A DNA stretch of 64,000 bases from an uncultured Clostridia bacterium (GTDB lineage: Bacteria; Bacillota; Clostridia; TANB77; CAG-508): NCBI GenBank assembly GCA_947632605.1, contig CANRPX010000001.1, positions 52,535 to 116,534 of the forward strand, given 5' to 3'. The notes below the pieces were generated by a model. The model ran no database searches. It was not told the DNA's origin and saw nothing but the letters and a program-made list of their open reading frames with translations. Shown piece after piece: positions 9,995 to 19,923 of the stretch (the first letter of the stretch is position 1; every line of letters begins with the position of its first letter). Position numbers and translations under genes: made by a program.

Positions 9995-11905
9995 ATGAAT
10001 TTCTTTATTAGTGTTAGAAATCATACAAGAGCTCCAGTAAATAAAGCAATAGGTACTTATGTTGCATCACCTATATTTAGAGCACTTATGAGAGTTACAC
10101 AATCTAAAACAGAAGAGCCAATAAGTGTTGATGGATTTTTGATTAAACCAATGGAGAGTATATTAGCTACTTCACAAAAACATTCAAGAGGAATGTTTAA
10201 AAACAAACCATCTCATAGATATCATGCAAGAAAAGACTTTTTTATAAGTAGAGAAAGAGAAGAATTAAAAGCAAAATCGGGACAAGATCAAGACTCAAAA
10301 AAAGTTCCAAGAGTAACAGTAGGACAACTTGTAAAATTAGCAATTGTTCCAAGAGTAAACGCAATTATTAATTATAAAGAAGGCAATAAAGCAGTATTAA
10401 ATGCTGGATTACATGATATAGAAGAAGCTACTGCTGAAAGACAAATGCAAATGCTTCAAAAAAGACATAAAATGAAGAGTTCTATTAGAAGAATAGCTTC
10501 ATACGAAAAAGAAATAGAAGATTTAGAAGCCTTATTAAGAACAACGAAAAAACCAGAAGAAAAAGAAAAAATAGAACAAGTTTTGAAACAAAGAAAATTA
10601 TATGCATTAAAATTAAAAGGTAGATTAGCAGAAGTAGAAAGAATAGAAGTAGACAGTGTTTCAACAGATGCAGTTTCTCTTGCTCAACATGATAAAGCAA
10701 ATAAAGCTAATATATCAACTGTTGTAAGAGGATTTAAGTTAGGTGCAAAAATTGCTGCAAGTGCTTATATTAGTAGATACATTTATGAAGAAATTGCACA
10801 TAAATCAAAAACACCTGATACGTATGAATATATTCCAGGTGAAAAAAAGGTTGTAAAAAGAGAAGTTTCAGAAGTAATTACAGAAACAGTTCCAGGAATG
10901 GAAAAAGCTGATGTAGGAAAAATTACTTTAGATGATATATATTCTAAAGGTAGTGGACTTTTAACATACGATGCTTATGGTGGAAAAACGATACAAGATA
11001 ATACATCATTTTTTAGAGGATTAGCTTTTCATTATGAAGGAAAGTTATGTTCAGGATCAGATGGAAGAGGTTTTGATCCAACAGTTTTAACAGATGTAAA
11101 AATAGATCAAGCAATAGATGGTAATACAACAATAGTATCTTTAATTAAAGAAGTAATAAAAGATAAATACGGAAAAGACCTTACAACAGATGAAATAAGT
11201 GATATGATAGTAAGAGGCGATATTTCAGGAATTGATATTTGGAGATCAACTTCTCAAGATGGTGTTCCAATGGGATGGCTTGATGCTACTGAAATCGTTC
11301 CAGATTTAGTAAGCAGTGGTTCACATGAAATTACAAAAGAAGTTGTAAAAACTGTAACAGATGTTGTTACAACTCCTGGAAAATATGTATTAAAGCCTGG
11401 AGTAGAATTTGAATATACAACAACAGAACTAAATCCATTAGCAGTAGCAGCAGAATTAGGACTTGAAGCATCTGAAATTTCTGATTTAAATGAATTTTTA
11501 AGATTTACAAGAAGTCAAGAATCAATTCAAAGAAGACAGCCTAGAATTATAGAATTAATGGCAAAAGAAAATGCTAAGAAAAGAGCTGAAAAGTCAGCAC
11601 AAGGAAAAACAGAAAAAGAAGATGATGAAAAGGGTACTGGTAAACAAGAAACAACTAAGGTTAAGAAAAAAAGAGAAATAAAATCTTTCCAAAGAAGTAA
11701 CAAATCTAAAATTAGATATTATGCACATTATAGTGAAGAAATGAGAAGAGCATCTGAAATAGAAGCTCAAAAAAGAAAAGGTGTTACTGTTTTTGAAGGA
11801 TTTGTTGGAACTAAAAAAGCTGATTTAGCAAGTGGCTATGATGAAAACTTACTTCATGTAAATGATAGAGAAAAACCTATTGATAGTGAAGAAGGAAGGG
11901 ATTAA
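9995..11905 (+). CDS. Unknown protein, C-terminal part of the same split gene
   Basis: 636 aa from the first Met after the stop. That Met has no ribosome binding site, and the codons from 9908 to 9994 are in the same frame, so independent initiation is doubtful. The protein is lysine- and glutamate-rich, with a long helical coiled-coil stretch (about residues 140-220), a mildly hydrophobic patch (G-F-K-L-G-A-K-I-A-A-S-A-Y-I) and a basic low-complexity tail. I do not recognise a domain. The 3' end runs directly into a DUF1292-like gene. Confidence 0.6.
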   Translation: MNFFISVRNHTRAPVNKAIGTYVASPIFRALMRVTQSKTEEPISVDGFLIKPMESILATSQKHSRGMFKNKPSHRYHARKDFFISREREELKAKSGQDQDSKKVPRVTVGQLVKLAIVPRVNAIINYKEGNKAVLNAGLHDIEEATAERQMQMLQKRHKMKSSIRRIASYEKEIEDLEALLRTTKKPEEKEKIEQVLKQRKLYALKLKGRLAEVERIEVDSVSTDAVSLAQHDKANKANISTVVRGFKLGAKIAASAYISRYIYEEIAHKSKTPDTYEYIPGEKKVVKREVSEVITETVPGMEKADVGKITLDDIYSKGSGLLTYDAYGGKTIQDNTSFFRGLAFHYEGKLCSGSDGRGFDPTVLTDVKIDQAIDGNTTIVSLIKEVIKDKYGKDLTTDEISDMIVRGDISGIDIWRSTSQDGVPMGWLDATEIVPDLVSSGSHEITKEVVKTVTDVVTTPGKYVLKPGVEFEYTTTELNPLAVAAELGLEASEISDLNEFLRFTRSQESIQRRQPRIIELMAKENAKKRAEKSAQGKTEKEDDEKGTGKQETTKVKKKREIKSFQRSNKSKIRYYAHYSEEMRRASEIEAQKRKGVTVFEGFVGTKKADLASGYDENLLHVNDREKPIDSEEGRD

Positions 11906-11909
11906 TAAA

Positions 11910-12197
11910 ATGGATGATGCTAAAAATAAAATTATCATAGAATTATATGATAATGCAAAACAAATTCATAAATATGAATTATTAGATATTATTAATTATA
12001 ATAATAATGAATATGCTGTTTTACTTGAGCAATATTCTTTAGATGGAGAAGTGGAAATTTTTAGATTAAAACATTCAAAAGATAAATCAGCAACATTATA
12101 TAAACCAGAACTTGATAACTATATAGCATCACAAGTTTATGAAATGTTTAAAGAAGATTCTAAAAATTATTATGGTCAAAATATAAAATTTATTTAA
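11910..12197 (+). CDS. DUF1292-like small protein (YrzB family)
   Basis: 95 aa from the ATG at 11910, chosen because GAAGGAAGGG lies 8-9 nt upstream. The open frame could extend to 11862, but that would overlap the preceding gene. The sequence has the DUF1292 pattern: a beta-strand run I-I-I-E-L-Y-D, N-N-N-E-Y-A-V-L-L-E, and then E-V-E-I-F-R-L. The family is widespread in Firmicutes with no assigned function. It lies 4 bp after the split unknown gene, ahead of a strong terminator. Confidence 0.65.
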   Translation: MDDAKNKIIIELYDNAKQIHKYELLDIINYNNNEYAVLLEQYSLDGEVEIFRLKHSKDKSATLYKPELDNYIASQVYEMFKEDSKNYYGQNIKFI

Positions 12198-12207
12198 TAA
12201 AAATAAA

Positions 12208-12239
12208 AAGAGCTTGAATTTATAATTCAAGCTTTTTTT
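12208..12239 (+). terminator. Rho-independent terminator
   Basis: A 10-bp stem (12211-12220 with 12224-12233) is followed by a run of seven T. Confidence 0.9.
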
Positions 12240-12258
12240 ACGAAAAATCCGAAATTTC

Positions 12259-12288
12259 TTGACAGAGTATATAAATTTATAGTAAAAT
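12259..12288 (+). promoter_or_regulatory. Promoter of the secreted HExxH protein gene
   Basis: TTGACA (12259-12264) and TAAAAT (12283-12288) are separated by 18 bp. The start codon follows 50 bp downstream. Confidence 0.7.
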
Positions 12289-12337
12289 AGTTATGTTAAC
12301 TTTGTAATATAATAAGAAATTAAGGAGAAACAATTAA

Positions 12338-13258
12338 ATGAAGAAAAATCTGCTTTTGATTCTTCTGGTCTTTTGTATTACTAGCATAGCTTTAGGAAAT
12401 TATGTTATATCAGTAAAAACAACTGAAATAGGCCAGAATTTAAATTCAAAAACAAAAGAAAGTTCTGAAATATACACAAGTAATACCTCATTAAATACTA
12501 AAGAAGAGTTAACAAATAATACAATTATTTCAATGAATTCAGAAGAGAAAGTTCAAAATATTTCAAATGAAAATTTGATTCAAAATGCAAATTCAGAAGA
12601 TGAAAATTTAGATTCGATAAAAAATTTAAGTCAAAATGAAATCCCACAAACAAATGAAAATATAAATGAAATAACTACTTCACAAGTAGTAGAAAAAGAA
12701 GAAAATATAAATACAGTAAATAGCAATGTTAATAATTCTGATGCTATGCCAAGAGAATCTATAAAATCTAATTATAGTTTTTTATTGATGCCTGAAAATG
12801 CTACATCTAGTATTTTGAAAACAGCTGAAAGTGAAATTTCTAGATTACCACAAAATGTATTAAATTCTTTTATTAATGATGGTTGGACAATTAATATAAC
12901 TAATGATAATATTGCATCAAAATATTTTGGAGGTAGCTATTCAAATGTAATGGGTGCAACAAAAATGGATTCAAAACAAATTATTATACAAAATAAAAAA
13001 AGTTGTGTTCAAGCATCAATTATTCATGAGATGGGACACTTTATAGATAATTATTTTGATTATCCAAGTTTAAGTGACGAATTTTGGGAAATATATAATA
13101 GTGAAATTGATACCTTTAGATCAAGAATTCCAAATTCATCAGCAATAAGAGATGAGCTAGAATTTTTTGCACATACATTTTATTATTCAGTTAAAGATCC
13201 ATCAAAATGTACACCAATGGCATTACAATTTGTAGAGAATTATGTTAATAATATGTAA
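12338..13258 (+). CDS. Secreted HExxH zinc metalloprotease-like protein
   Basis: 306 aa. A signal peptide or anchor (K-K-N followed by a hydrophobic stretch to about residue 28) precedes a low-complexity Asn/Glu/Ser/Thr linker (about residues 30-140). A C-terminal domain follows with H-E-M-G-H at 230-234 and E-L-E-F-F-A-H about 45 residues later, which could supply the third metal ligand. The arrangement recalls anthrax lethal-factor-like or other gluzincin domains. There is no clear lipobox. It has its own promoter and terminator, so it is a single-gene unit. The substrate is unknown, and the protease call rests on the motif. Confidence 0.7.
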   Translation: MKKNLLLILLVFCITSIALGNYVISVKTTEIGQNLNSKTKESSEIYTSNTSLNTKEELTNNTIISMNSEEKVQNISNENLIQNANSEDENLDSIKNLSQNEIPQTNENINEITTSQVVEKEENINTVNSNVNNSDAMPRESIKSNYSFLLMPENATSSILKTAESEISRLPQNVLNSFINDGWTINITNDNIASKYFGGSYSNVMGATKMDSKQIIIQNKKSCVQASIIHEMGHFIDNYFDYPSLSDEFWEIYNSEIDTFRSRIPNSSAIRDELEFFAHTFYYSVKDPSKCTPMALQFVENYVNNM

Positions 13259-13280
13259 TAAAAATAAAATTATGTAAAAG

Positions 13281-13315
13281 ATTGCTTTTTAATTGATAAA
13301 AAGCAATTTTTTTGT
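13281..13315 (+). terminator. Rho-independent terminator
   Basis: A 10-bp stem (13281-13290 with 13298-13307) is followed by a T-run. Confidence 0.85.
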
Positions 13316-13450
13316 TTTAAAGTAGAACTATAAGAAATTGGCAAATTACTAGACTTTTTTTGCTTTATATGATATAGTGTGTAAAGTTAATTATGAGTTA
13401 ATTATTGTTTACATAGAAAATATTATACAAAAGAATTAAGGAGGAATTTA

Positions 13451-14191
13451 ATGTTTGGATATGGTGTAGATAAAAGAGCAATATATATTGTACTTTTAAT
13501 TTTAGTAATTTTTGAATTAGCAAGTATGACAAGTAGTGAATGGCTAAATATATTAATAACACTTCCAGCAGTTATTGTAGCAATAACATTTCATGAATTT
13601 GCACATGCAAATGCTGCTGATAAGTTAGGAGATACTACTCCTAGAAATCAAGGAAGATTAACTCTAAATCCGTTATCACATTTAGATCCATTTGGTTTTA
13701 TACTTCTTATGTTTGCACATATTGGTTTTGGAAAGCCTGTTCAAATAAATCCAAATAATTTTACTAGTAATAAATCAAGAGGATTTTGTAATGCTATTGT
13801 GGCATTAGCAGGCCCACTTATGAATTTTTTTATTGCAATTGTTGCATGTATAGCAATTGTTCTTTTAGATAAACTTGCAAGTATTACATTTATAAGTAGT
13901 TTTGCAGGACAGATTTTAGGATTATTTTTATATATGCTTATAACAATTAATATAGGATTAGGAGTTTTTAATCTAATTCCATTACCACCATTAGATGGAG
14001 AAAAAATATTCAGAAATTTGTTGCCATATAATGTTCAAGAGTGGTTAGATAGAAATTATCAAACATTATACACAATATTTTTAATATTATGGATTTTTGG
14101 ATTTTTAGGATTAATAGTTTCACCAGTTATAAATGTAATTAGTGAAGGATTATTCTTTGTTGTAAGAAATTTGATAGGTTTATTTATTTAA
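13451..14191 (+). CDS. Site-2 protease family (M50) membrane metalloprotease
   Basis: 246 aa with five or six hydrophobic segments. The zinc motif H-E-F-A-H is at residues 48-52 inside a membrane helix, and the partner motif N-L-I-P-L-P-P-L-D-G lies further on, supplying the Asp ligand. This is the short YwhC-type group of intramembrane proteases without a PDZ domain. The substrate is unknown. AAGGAGG precedes the ATG. A long perfect inverted repeat follows the gene. Confidence 0.88.
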   Translation: MFGYGVDKRAIYIVLLILVIFELASMTSSEWLNILITLPAVIVAITFHEFAHANAADKLGDTTPRNQGRLTLNPLSHLDPFGFILLMFAHIGFGKPVQINPNNFTSNKSRGFCNAIVALAGPLMNFFIAIVACIAIVLLDKLASITFISSFAGQILGLFLYMLITINIGLGVFNLIPLPPLDGEKIFRNLLPYNVQEWLDRNYQTLYTIFLILWIFGFLGLIVSPVINVISEGLFFVVRNLIGLFI

Positions 14192-14192
14192 A

Positions 14193-14229
14193 GTATTTAG
14201 GGATAACTTCTTAAGTTATCCCTAAATAC
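14193..14229. repeat. 17-bp perfect inverted repeat between the M50 gene and tsaD
   Basis: Arms 14193-14209 and 14213-14229 pair perfectly around a 3-nt loop. No T-run follows on +, so it is not a standard terminator. It may be a transcript-stabilising or processing hairpin ahead of tsaD. Confidence 0.7.
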
Positions 14230-14252
14230 ACATAAAAGTTAGGAGATAAAAA

Positions 14253-15248
14253 TTGAAAGATATACTTATAATGGGAATTGAATCAAGTTGTGATGAAACT
14301 TCTGTGTCTGTTGTAAAAAACGGTAGAGAAGTTTTATCTAATGTTATAAATTCTCAAATAAAAATACATGAAGAATATGGAGGGGTAGTTCCAGAAATTG
14401 CATCAAGATGTCATACTGAAGTAATTAATATGATAATGAAACAAGCATTGAAAGAAGCAAATGTTTCATTAGAAAATATTGATGCAATTGCTGTTACACA
14501 AGGACCAGGCCTAGTTGGAGCATTATTAGTAGGTGTTTCTTATGCGAAAGGTTTAAGCTATGTAATTAATAAACCATTAATTGCCGTAAATCATATTGAA
14601 GGACATATTGCTGGAAATTATTTAACTCATAAAGACTTAAAACCACCATTTATATGTTTAATAATTTCTGGTGGACATACTCATTTGGTAAATGTAAAAT
14701 CATATAACGATTTTGAGATACTTGGAAAGACTAAAGATGATGCAATAGGAGAAGCTTTTGATAAAGTTGCAAGAGTTGTAGGACTTGGATATCCTGGTGG
14801 ACCAAAAGTAGATAATTTGGCAAAAGAAGGAACTTCAAATATAAAACTTCCTGTAACACATTTTGAAAATCTAGATTTTAGCTTTAGTGGTATAAAAACA
14901 GCTGTAATTAATTTAAATCATAAAAATCCAAATATTAATAAAGCTGATTTATGTGCAAGTTTTCAAACAGCTGTTACAGAAATGCTTACAACTAATATGA
15001 GAAAAGCAGTAAAACAATACAATGCAGATAAAATTGTAATAGCAGGTGGTGTTTCTAGAAATTCATTTATAAGAAAATCTTTTGATGATTTAGCAGAAGA
15101 ATTAAAAATAAAAGTATATTATCCAGAGCCAATTCTTTGTACTGATAATGCAGCTATGATTGCTGGTGCAGGATATTATAATTTTATAAATGGAGAAAAA
15201 GCAGATTTAAGACTAAATGCTATTCCAAATTTAAAAATAGGAGAATAA
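14253..15248 (+). CDS. tsaD: tRNA N6-adenosine threonylcarbamoyltransferase TsaD
   Basis: 331 aa. It transfers the threonylcarbamoyl group to A37 of ANN-decoding tRNAs, together with TsaB and TsaE. It begins with the family hallmark I-E-S-S-C-D-E-T. The metal-binding H-I-E-G-H is near residue 110, S-G-G-H-T near 140, and a C-terminal D-N-A-A-M-I-A-G motif follows. The start is TTG, supported by AGGAG 7 nt upstream and by the normal family N-terminus. Neither tsaB nor tsaE is adjacent. Confidence 0.95.
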   Translation: MKDILIMGIESSCDETSVSVVKNGREVLSNVINSQIKIHEEYGGVVPEIASRCHTEVINMIMKQALKEANVSLENIDAIAVTQGPGLVGALLVGVSYAKGLSYVINKPLIAVNHIEGHIAGNYLTHKDLKPPFICLIISGGHTHLVNVKSYNDFEILGKTKDDAIGEAFDKVARVVGLGYPGGPKVDNLAKEGTSNIKLPVTHFENLDFSFSGIKTAVINLNHKNPNINKADLCASFQTAVTEMLTTNMRKAVKQYNADKIVIAGGVSRNSFIRKSFDDLAEELKIKVYYPEPILCTDNAAMIAGAGYYNFINGEKADLRLNAIPNLKIGE

Positions 15249-15267
15249 TTTTAAGGAGAAAAAATAG

Positions 15268-15975
15268 ATGTCTATATATGTAATAGGCGACTTGCATTTA
15301 TCTTTTTCAGTAGATAAACCAATGGATGTATTTGGATATAATTGGGAAAATCATACTGAAAAAATAAAAAATAATTGGATAGAAAAGGTTAAAGAAACTG
15401 ACACTGTTATTCTTCCAGGAGATTTTTCTTGGGCTACATATTTAGAAGATACATATAAAGATTTTGAGTTTTTGAATTCTTTACCAGGAAAGAAAATAAT
15501 GTCAAAGGGAAATCATGACTATTGGTGGACAACAGTTACAAGTATGAAAAAATATTTAAAAAATAATAGTTTTTTAAATATAGAGTTTTTGTATAATAAT
15601 GCATTTTTAGTAGAAGACAAAATTATTGTAGGAACTAGAGGCTGGATAAATACTTGGAAATCAGAAGAAAATTATAAAATATTAAAAAGAGAAAATGAAA
15701 GACTTAAACTATCAATTGAAAAAGGAATTAATGAATTTGGAAATGATAAAGAAATTATAAGTTTTATACATTATCCTCCTTTTTATAAAGAGAATGTAAT
15801 TCCAGAAGAAATTGATTTTATTAAAACTCTTGAAAAATATGATATTAAAAAATGTTATTATGCACATCTTCATAGTGATTCACATAAAGAAGCAATAGAA
15901 GGAAAAATTAGAGATATAGATTTCAAATTAGTAAGCTCAGATTATTTAAATTTTGATTTATTAAAAATTCAATAA
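15268..15975 (+). CDS. Calcineurin-like metallophosphoesterase
   Basis: 235 aa with the five metallophosphoesterase blocks: D-L-H-L near the start, G-D-F-S-W, G-N-H-D-Y-W-W, then H near I-H-Y-P-P and H-L-H-S-D-S-H. There is no signal peptide, so it acts in the cytoplasm. The substrate cannot be told from the sequence. It sits 19 bp after tsaD and 11 bp before lepA and is probably co-transcribed with both. Start AAGGAG-N8-ATG. Confidence 0.88.
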   Translation: MSIYVIGDLHLSFSVDKPMDVFGYNWENHTEKIKNNWIEKVKETDTVILPGDFSWATYLEDTYKDFEFLNSLPGKKIMSKGNHDYWWTTVTSMKKYLKNNSFLNIEFLYNNAFLVEDKIIVGTRGWINTWKSEENYKILKRENERLKLSIEKGINEFGNDKEIISFIHYPPFYKENVIPEEIDFIKTLEKYDIKKCYYAHLHSDSHKEAIEGKIRDIDFKLVSSDYLNFDLLKIQ

Positions 15976-15986
15976 AAGGAGAAAAC

Positions 15987-17801
15987 ATGCAAGACAAACA
16001 AAAAAATATTAGAAATTTTAGTATAATTGCACATATAGATCATGGTAAATCAACTTTAGCTGACAGAATTATAGAGATGACAGGAGTTCTTTCAGAAAGA
16101 GAGATGGAATCACAAGTTTTAGATAATATGGATATTGAACGTGAAAGAGGAATTACGATAAAATCTCAAGCTGTTAAAATGACTTATAATGCAAAAGATG
16201 GACAAACTTATGAATTTAATTTAATTGATACACCAGGTCATGTAGATTTTAATTATGAAGTATCAAGAAGTTTAGCAGCTTGCGAAGGTGCAATTTTAGT
16301 AGTTGATAGTACTCAGGGAGTGGAAGCTCAAACACTTGCTAATGTTTATTTAGCATTAGATGATAATTTAGAAATTATTCCAGTAATAAATAAAGTAGAT
16401 CTTCCAAATGCAAGACCTGATGAAGTAAAAAAAGAAATAGAAGATATTATTGGGATTCCAGCAATGGATGCACCTTGTATTTCTGCAAAAACAGGGTTAA
16501 ATGTTGATGAAGTTTTAGAAAGAATTGTTAAAGATATTCCAGCACCTTCTGGAAATGCAAATGATGAACTTCAAGCACTTATATTTGATTCATATTATGA
16601 TAATTATAAAGGTGCATTAAGTTATGTGAGAATAAAAAATGGAACAGTAAAAGCTAATGATGAAATATTGTTTATGGCAACAGGAAAATCATTTACAGTA
16701 ACAGAAGTTGGATATTTTGGAGCTGGAAGTTATATTCCTACTGATAAATTAGAAGCAGGAGAAGTTGGTTATATTGCAGCTAGTGTAAAAACAGTATCTG
16801 ATTTACATGTTGGTGATACAATAACTCTTAAAAATAAGCCAGCAAAAGAGCCACTTCCAGGATATAAAAAAGCAAATTCTATGGTATATTGTGGAATGTA
16901 TCCATTAGATGGTAGTGAATATGAAGCTTTAAAAGATGCTCTAGAAAAATTAAAATTAAATGATGCAGCATTAAATTATGAACCAGAAACTTCTGCAGCA
17001 TTAGGATTTGGTTTTAGATGTGGATTTTTAGGATTGTTACACTTAGAAATTATAATAGAAAGACTAGAAAGGGAATTTGATTTAGGTTTAATTACAACAG
17101 CACCATCAGTTATCTATCAAGTTCATAAAACTTCTGGTGAAGTAATAGAATTATATAACCCAACAGAATTACCACCTCAAACTGAAATTAGCTTTATAGA
17201 AGAGCCAATAATGAAAGCAGAAATAATGATACCAAAAGAGTTTGTTGGAAATGTTATGAAGGTTTGTCAAGAACGTAGAGGTGTGTATCTAGATATGAAA
17301 TATTTAGATACAAATAGAGTTACTTTGGAATATGAATTACCTTTAAATGAAATTATATATGACTTTTTTGATACCATAAAATCTAAAACAAAAGGATATG
17401 CTTCTGTTGATTATGAATTTAAAGAATATAGAAGAGCAGATTTAGTAAAACTTGATTTACATATAAATAATGAAGCAGTAGATGCTCTTTCATTTATAGT
17501 TCATAAAAATTCAGCTTATGAAAGAGGAAGAAAAATGGCTGAAAAACTTAAAAAAGTTATACCAAGACAATTATTTGAAATTCCAATACAAGCTGTTGTT
17601 GGTGGAAAAATAATAGCAAGAGAAACATTATCTGCTATGAGAAAAGATGTTTTAGCAAAATGTTATGGTGGAGATATTACCAGAAAGAAAAAATTATTAG
17701 AAAAACAGAAAAAAGGTAAAAAGAAGATGAGACAAATTGGTAATGTTGAAGTACCACAAGAAGCATTTTTAGCAGTACTAAAATTAGATGATGAAGAATA
17801 G
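15987..17801 (+). CDS. lepA: Elongation factor 4 (LepA GTPase)
   Basis: 604 aa, the normal length. The translational GTPase G1 motif A-H-I-D-H-G-K-S-T is near residue 14, with D-T-P-G-H and N-K-V-D following. The LepA-specific C-terminal domain contains [11 protein letters not shown]. It binds ribosomes and promotes initiation or back-translocation under stress. AAAGGAG precedes the ATG. Confidence 0.97.
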   Translation: MQDKQKNIRNFSIIAHIDHGKSTLADRIIEMTGVLSEREMESQVLDNMDIERERGITIKSQAVKMTYNAKDGQTYEFNLIDTPGHVDFNYEVSRSLAACEGAILVVDSTQGVEAQTLANVYLALDDNLEIIPVINKVDLPNARPDEVKKEIEDIIGIPAMDAPCISAKTGLNVDEVLERIVKDIPAPSGNANDELQALIFDSYYDNYKGALSYVRIKNGTVKANDEILFMATGKSFTVTEVGYFGAGSYIPTDKLEAGEVGYIAASVKTVSDLHVGDTITLKNKPAKEPLPGYKKANSMVYCGMYPLDGSEYEALKDALEKLKLNDAALNYEPETSAALGFGFRCGFLGLLHLEIIIERLEREFDLGLITTAPSVIYQVHKTSGEVIELYNPTELPPQTEISFIEEPIMKAEIMIPKEFVGNVMKVCQERRGVYLDMKYLDTNRVTLEYELPLNEIIYDFFDTIKSKTKGYASVDYEFKEYRRADLVKLDLHINNEAVDALSFIVHKNSAYERGRKMAEKLKKVIPRQLFEIPIQAVVGGKIIARETLSAMRKDVLAKCYGGDITRKKKLLEKQKKGKKKMRQIGNVEVPQEAFLAVLKLDDEE

Positions 17802-17851
17802 TTTATAGGTATCTTAAAACCTAAATTTGAAAAATATATAGGAATTAAAAA

Positions 17852-18676
17852 ATGAAAAACGATAATAGTAGGAGAAAAATGCAAAAAATACAAAAAGTAA
17901 ATGAAAAAAAGAATAATTCTGTTCAAACATTTAAAGAAGAGTTTTATGATGATGTAGTTTACGGAAGAAATGCTGTTTTAGAACTTTTAAAATCTAATAG
18001 AGATATAAATAAAATATTTATAGAATCAGGAGAAAAACATGGATCTATAAAAGAAATTATAGCTAAAGCAAGAGAAAAAAGAATTGTTTTAGTAGAAGTA
18101 AATAGACAAAAATTAAATTCAATTGCATTATCAGAAAATCATCAAGGTGTTGCTGCAATTGTTCCACCTTTTAATTATAGTGAAGTAGAAGACATTTTAG
18201 AATATGCTAAAGAAAAAAAAGAAGATCCATTCATTTTAATATTGGATGGAATAGAAGATCCACACAATCTAGGATCTATAATTAGAACAGCAGAAACAGC
18301 AGGAGTTCATGGAATAATAATTTCTAAAAGAAGATGTGTTTCTGTAAATAGTACAGTTGCAAAAGTATCAACTGGAGCTGTTTCATATATTAAAATAGCT
18401 AGAGTGAATAATCTTAATGAAACAATAAAAAAATTAAAAGATTCTGGACTTTGGATAATAGGAACAGATGGAGATGCAGATACTTTATATTATAACCAAG
18501 ATTTGAGAGGACCTTTAGGAATAATAATTGGAAGTGAAGGTTTTGGAATGAGTAAATTAGTTAAAGAAAATTCAGATATACTAATAAAAATTCCAATGAA
18601 AGGAAAAATAACATCTTTAAATGCTTCAGTTTCTGCTGGAATTATAATGTATGAAGCTGTAAAACAAAGAACATAA
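17852..18676 (+). CDS. rlmB: 23S rRNA 2'-O-ribose methyltransferase, TrmH/SpoU family (RlmB-like)
   Basis: 274 aa. A basic N-terminal tail is followed by the L30e-like substrate-binding domain (Y-G-R-N-A-V-L-E-L-L) and the SpoU knot domain with D-G-I-E-D-P-H-N-L-G-S-I-I-R-T, G-S-E-G-F-G-M-S and a final I-P-M-K-G-K-I-T-S-L-N-A-S-V-S-A-G. The family methylates ribose in rRNA or tRNA. RlmB (Gm2251) is the closest functional match by architecture, but the exact site is not proven. Confidence 0.88.
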   Translation: MKNDNSRRKMQKIQKVNEKKNNSVQTFKEEFYDDVVYGRNAVLELLKSNRDINKIFIESGEKHGSIKEIIAKAREKRIVLVEVNRQKLNSIALSENHQGVAAIVPPFNYSEVEDILEYAKEKKEDPFILILDGIEDPHNLGSIIRTAETAGVHGIIISKRRCVSVNSTVAKVSTGAVSYIKIARVNNLNETIKKLKDSGLWIIGTDGDADTLYYNQDLRGPLGIIIGSEGFGMSKLVKENSDILIKIPMKGKITSLNASVSAGIIMYEAVKQRT

Positions 18677-18695
18677 TATATAATTAAATTAAAAT

Positions 18696-18728
18696 AAAAA
18701 ACTTTGCAAATTTTGCAAAGTTTTTTTA
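18696..18728. terminator. Bidirectional terminator
   Basis: A stem (18696-18709 with 18712-18725) with A- and T-runs on its two sides separates rlmB from the convergent minus-strand gene, whose stop codon overlaps the T-run. Confidence 0.85.
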
Positions 18729-19694
18729 TGTATATATAATATTAAAACATTTGAAATTATTTAAAGAATTACTCTCTAAACAAGCTAAGTAAATATCTAA
18801 TTCATTGAGATTTTTACAAGCTCTAATAATAACTGGATTTAAATTTGTGTTAAAAAATAATTCATTTGCTAAATTAATTGTTTGTAAAAATGGTATTTTT
18901 GATTTTTTAGCTAAATTAAAAGTTTCTTTAAATCTAGAAAAAGAAGCATTTTTAAATTTATTTAAAGAAATTGTAAATTTTTTATCTATGATTTCTTGCA
19001 TAGATGAATATTTTTCTTTATTATTTAAAAATAATGTTTCTAATTCACTTACTGAATAAGGTAAAACAGCAGTTTGATTTTTAGTAGATATTAGTAATGT
19101 TTTTTCTAAAAATTCTTGCTCATTTTCATTAAATGTAGAAGTGTCAGAAATATTAATATTACTATTTATATTAGAAATAGATTCTTCTTCATTAGTAGTA
19201 TTATCATATTCTTCTTTAATAATTTCTTTATTTTCAAATAATTCATTTTCATCTTTATCAAAAACTGGTATTGGAGGTAAATCTTCTGGAAATACAACTT
19301 CCATATATTTTAGTAAAGATTCCATAAAAGAATAATAAAAAATATTATCTTCTGAAATTTTTTCAAATAATTTAACATATCTATTATTATATTCATTAAA
19401 TAAAGTTTGTATATCAGAATCGGATTTAGAAATATTTTCTAAATCTTTTTTTAAATTTATAAGATTATCAATATTTCCTTTAATATTATCAAAACTCTTT
19501 TGTATACCATTTAAACAAGAAATTAAAGAATTATTATCTTGTGGATTATTAGCATTATAAATTCCTTCAGTTATTTTCTCAAGATATAAAAGCAAAGTCT
19601 TTTTAAGTTGTCTTTGCTCACTTAAAGTATTATTTAAGTTTTTTAATTCGTTATTTATAACACTTTCATCTATTGTAAATTTTGATCCTATCAT
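18726..19694 (-). CDS. Unknown coiled-coil protein
   Basis: 322 aa with no signal peptide or membrane helix. The first 130 residues are predicted helical with heptad-like Leu/Ile spacing. An acidic low-complexity linker rich in Asn, Glu and Ser (about 150-200) follows, then a helical C-terminal domain. I do not recognise a family. It is transcribed alone, divergent from pyrG, with AGGAGGAT before the ATG. Its AT-rich codon use matches its neighbours. Confidence 0.7.
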   Translation of the reverse strand: MIGSKFTIDESVINNELKNLNNTLSEQRQLKKTLLLYLEKITEGIYNANNPQDNNSLISCLNGIQKSFDNIKGNIDNLINLKKDLENISKSDSDIQTLFNEYNNRYVKLFEKISEDNIFYYSFMESLLKYMEVVFPEDLPPIPVFDKDENELFENKEIIKEEYDNTTNEEESISNINSNINISDTSTFNENEQEFLEKTLLISTKNQTAVLPYSVSELETLFLNNKEKYSSMQEIIDKKFTISLNKFKNASFSRFKETFNLAKKSKIPFLQTINLANELFFNTNLNPVIIRACKNLNELDIYLACLESNSLNNFKCFNIIYT

Positions 19695-19776
19695 TTTATC
19701 CTCCGTTTACAAATAAATTATATTATAAACATTTTTAAAATACAATTGGATTTTTGTAAAAAAATCTCAAATTTAC

Positions 19777-19805
19777 TTGCAAAGGATTATATAAAATGTT
19801 AAAAT
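19777..19805 (+). promoter_or_regulatory. Promoter of pyrG
   Basis: TTGCAA (19777-19782) and TAAAAT (19800-19805) are separated by 17 bp. Transcription would begin near 19812, upstream of a leader terminator. Confidence 0.65.
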
Positions 19806-19830
19806 AGATTTATTAGAAGAGACGAATCGA

Positions 19831-19878
19831 AACAGATTTAAAAAAAAAACCCATTTTTTAAATCTGTTTTTTATTTTT
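19831..19878 (+). terminator. Attenuator-like terminator in the pyrG leader
   Basis: A 15-bp perfect stem (19831-19845 with 19854-19868) and a long T-run lie between the pyrG promoter and pyrG itself. Read-through must be controlled for pyrG to be expressed, as in the pyrG attenuation known in Gram-positive bacteria. Confidence 0.8.
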
Positions 19879-19923
19879 TATTATATTTGTACATCTAAAA
19901 AAATAAAAATGAAAGGAGCTAAG

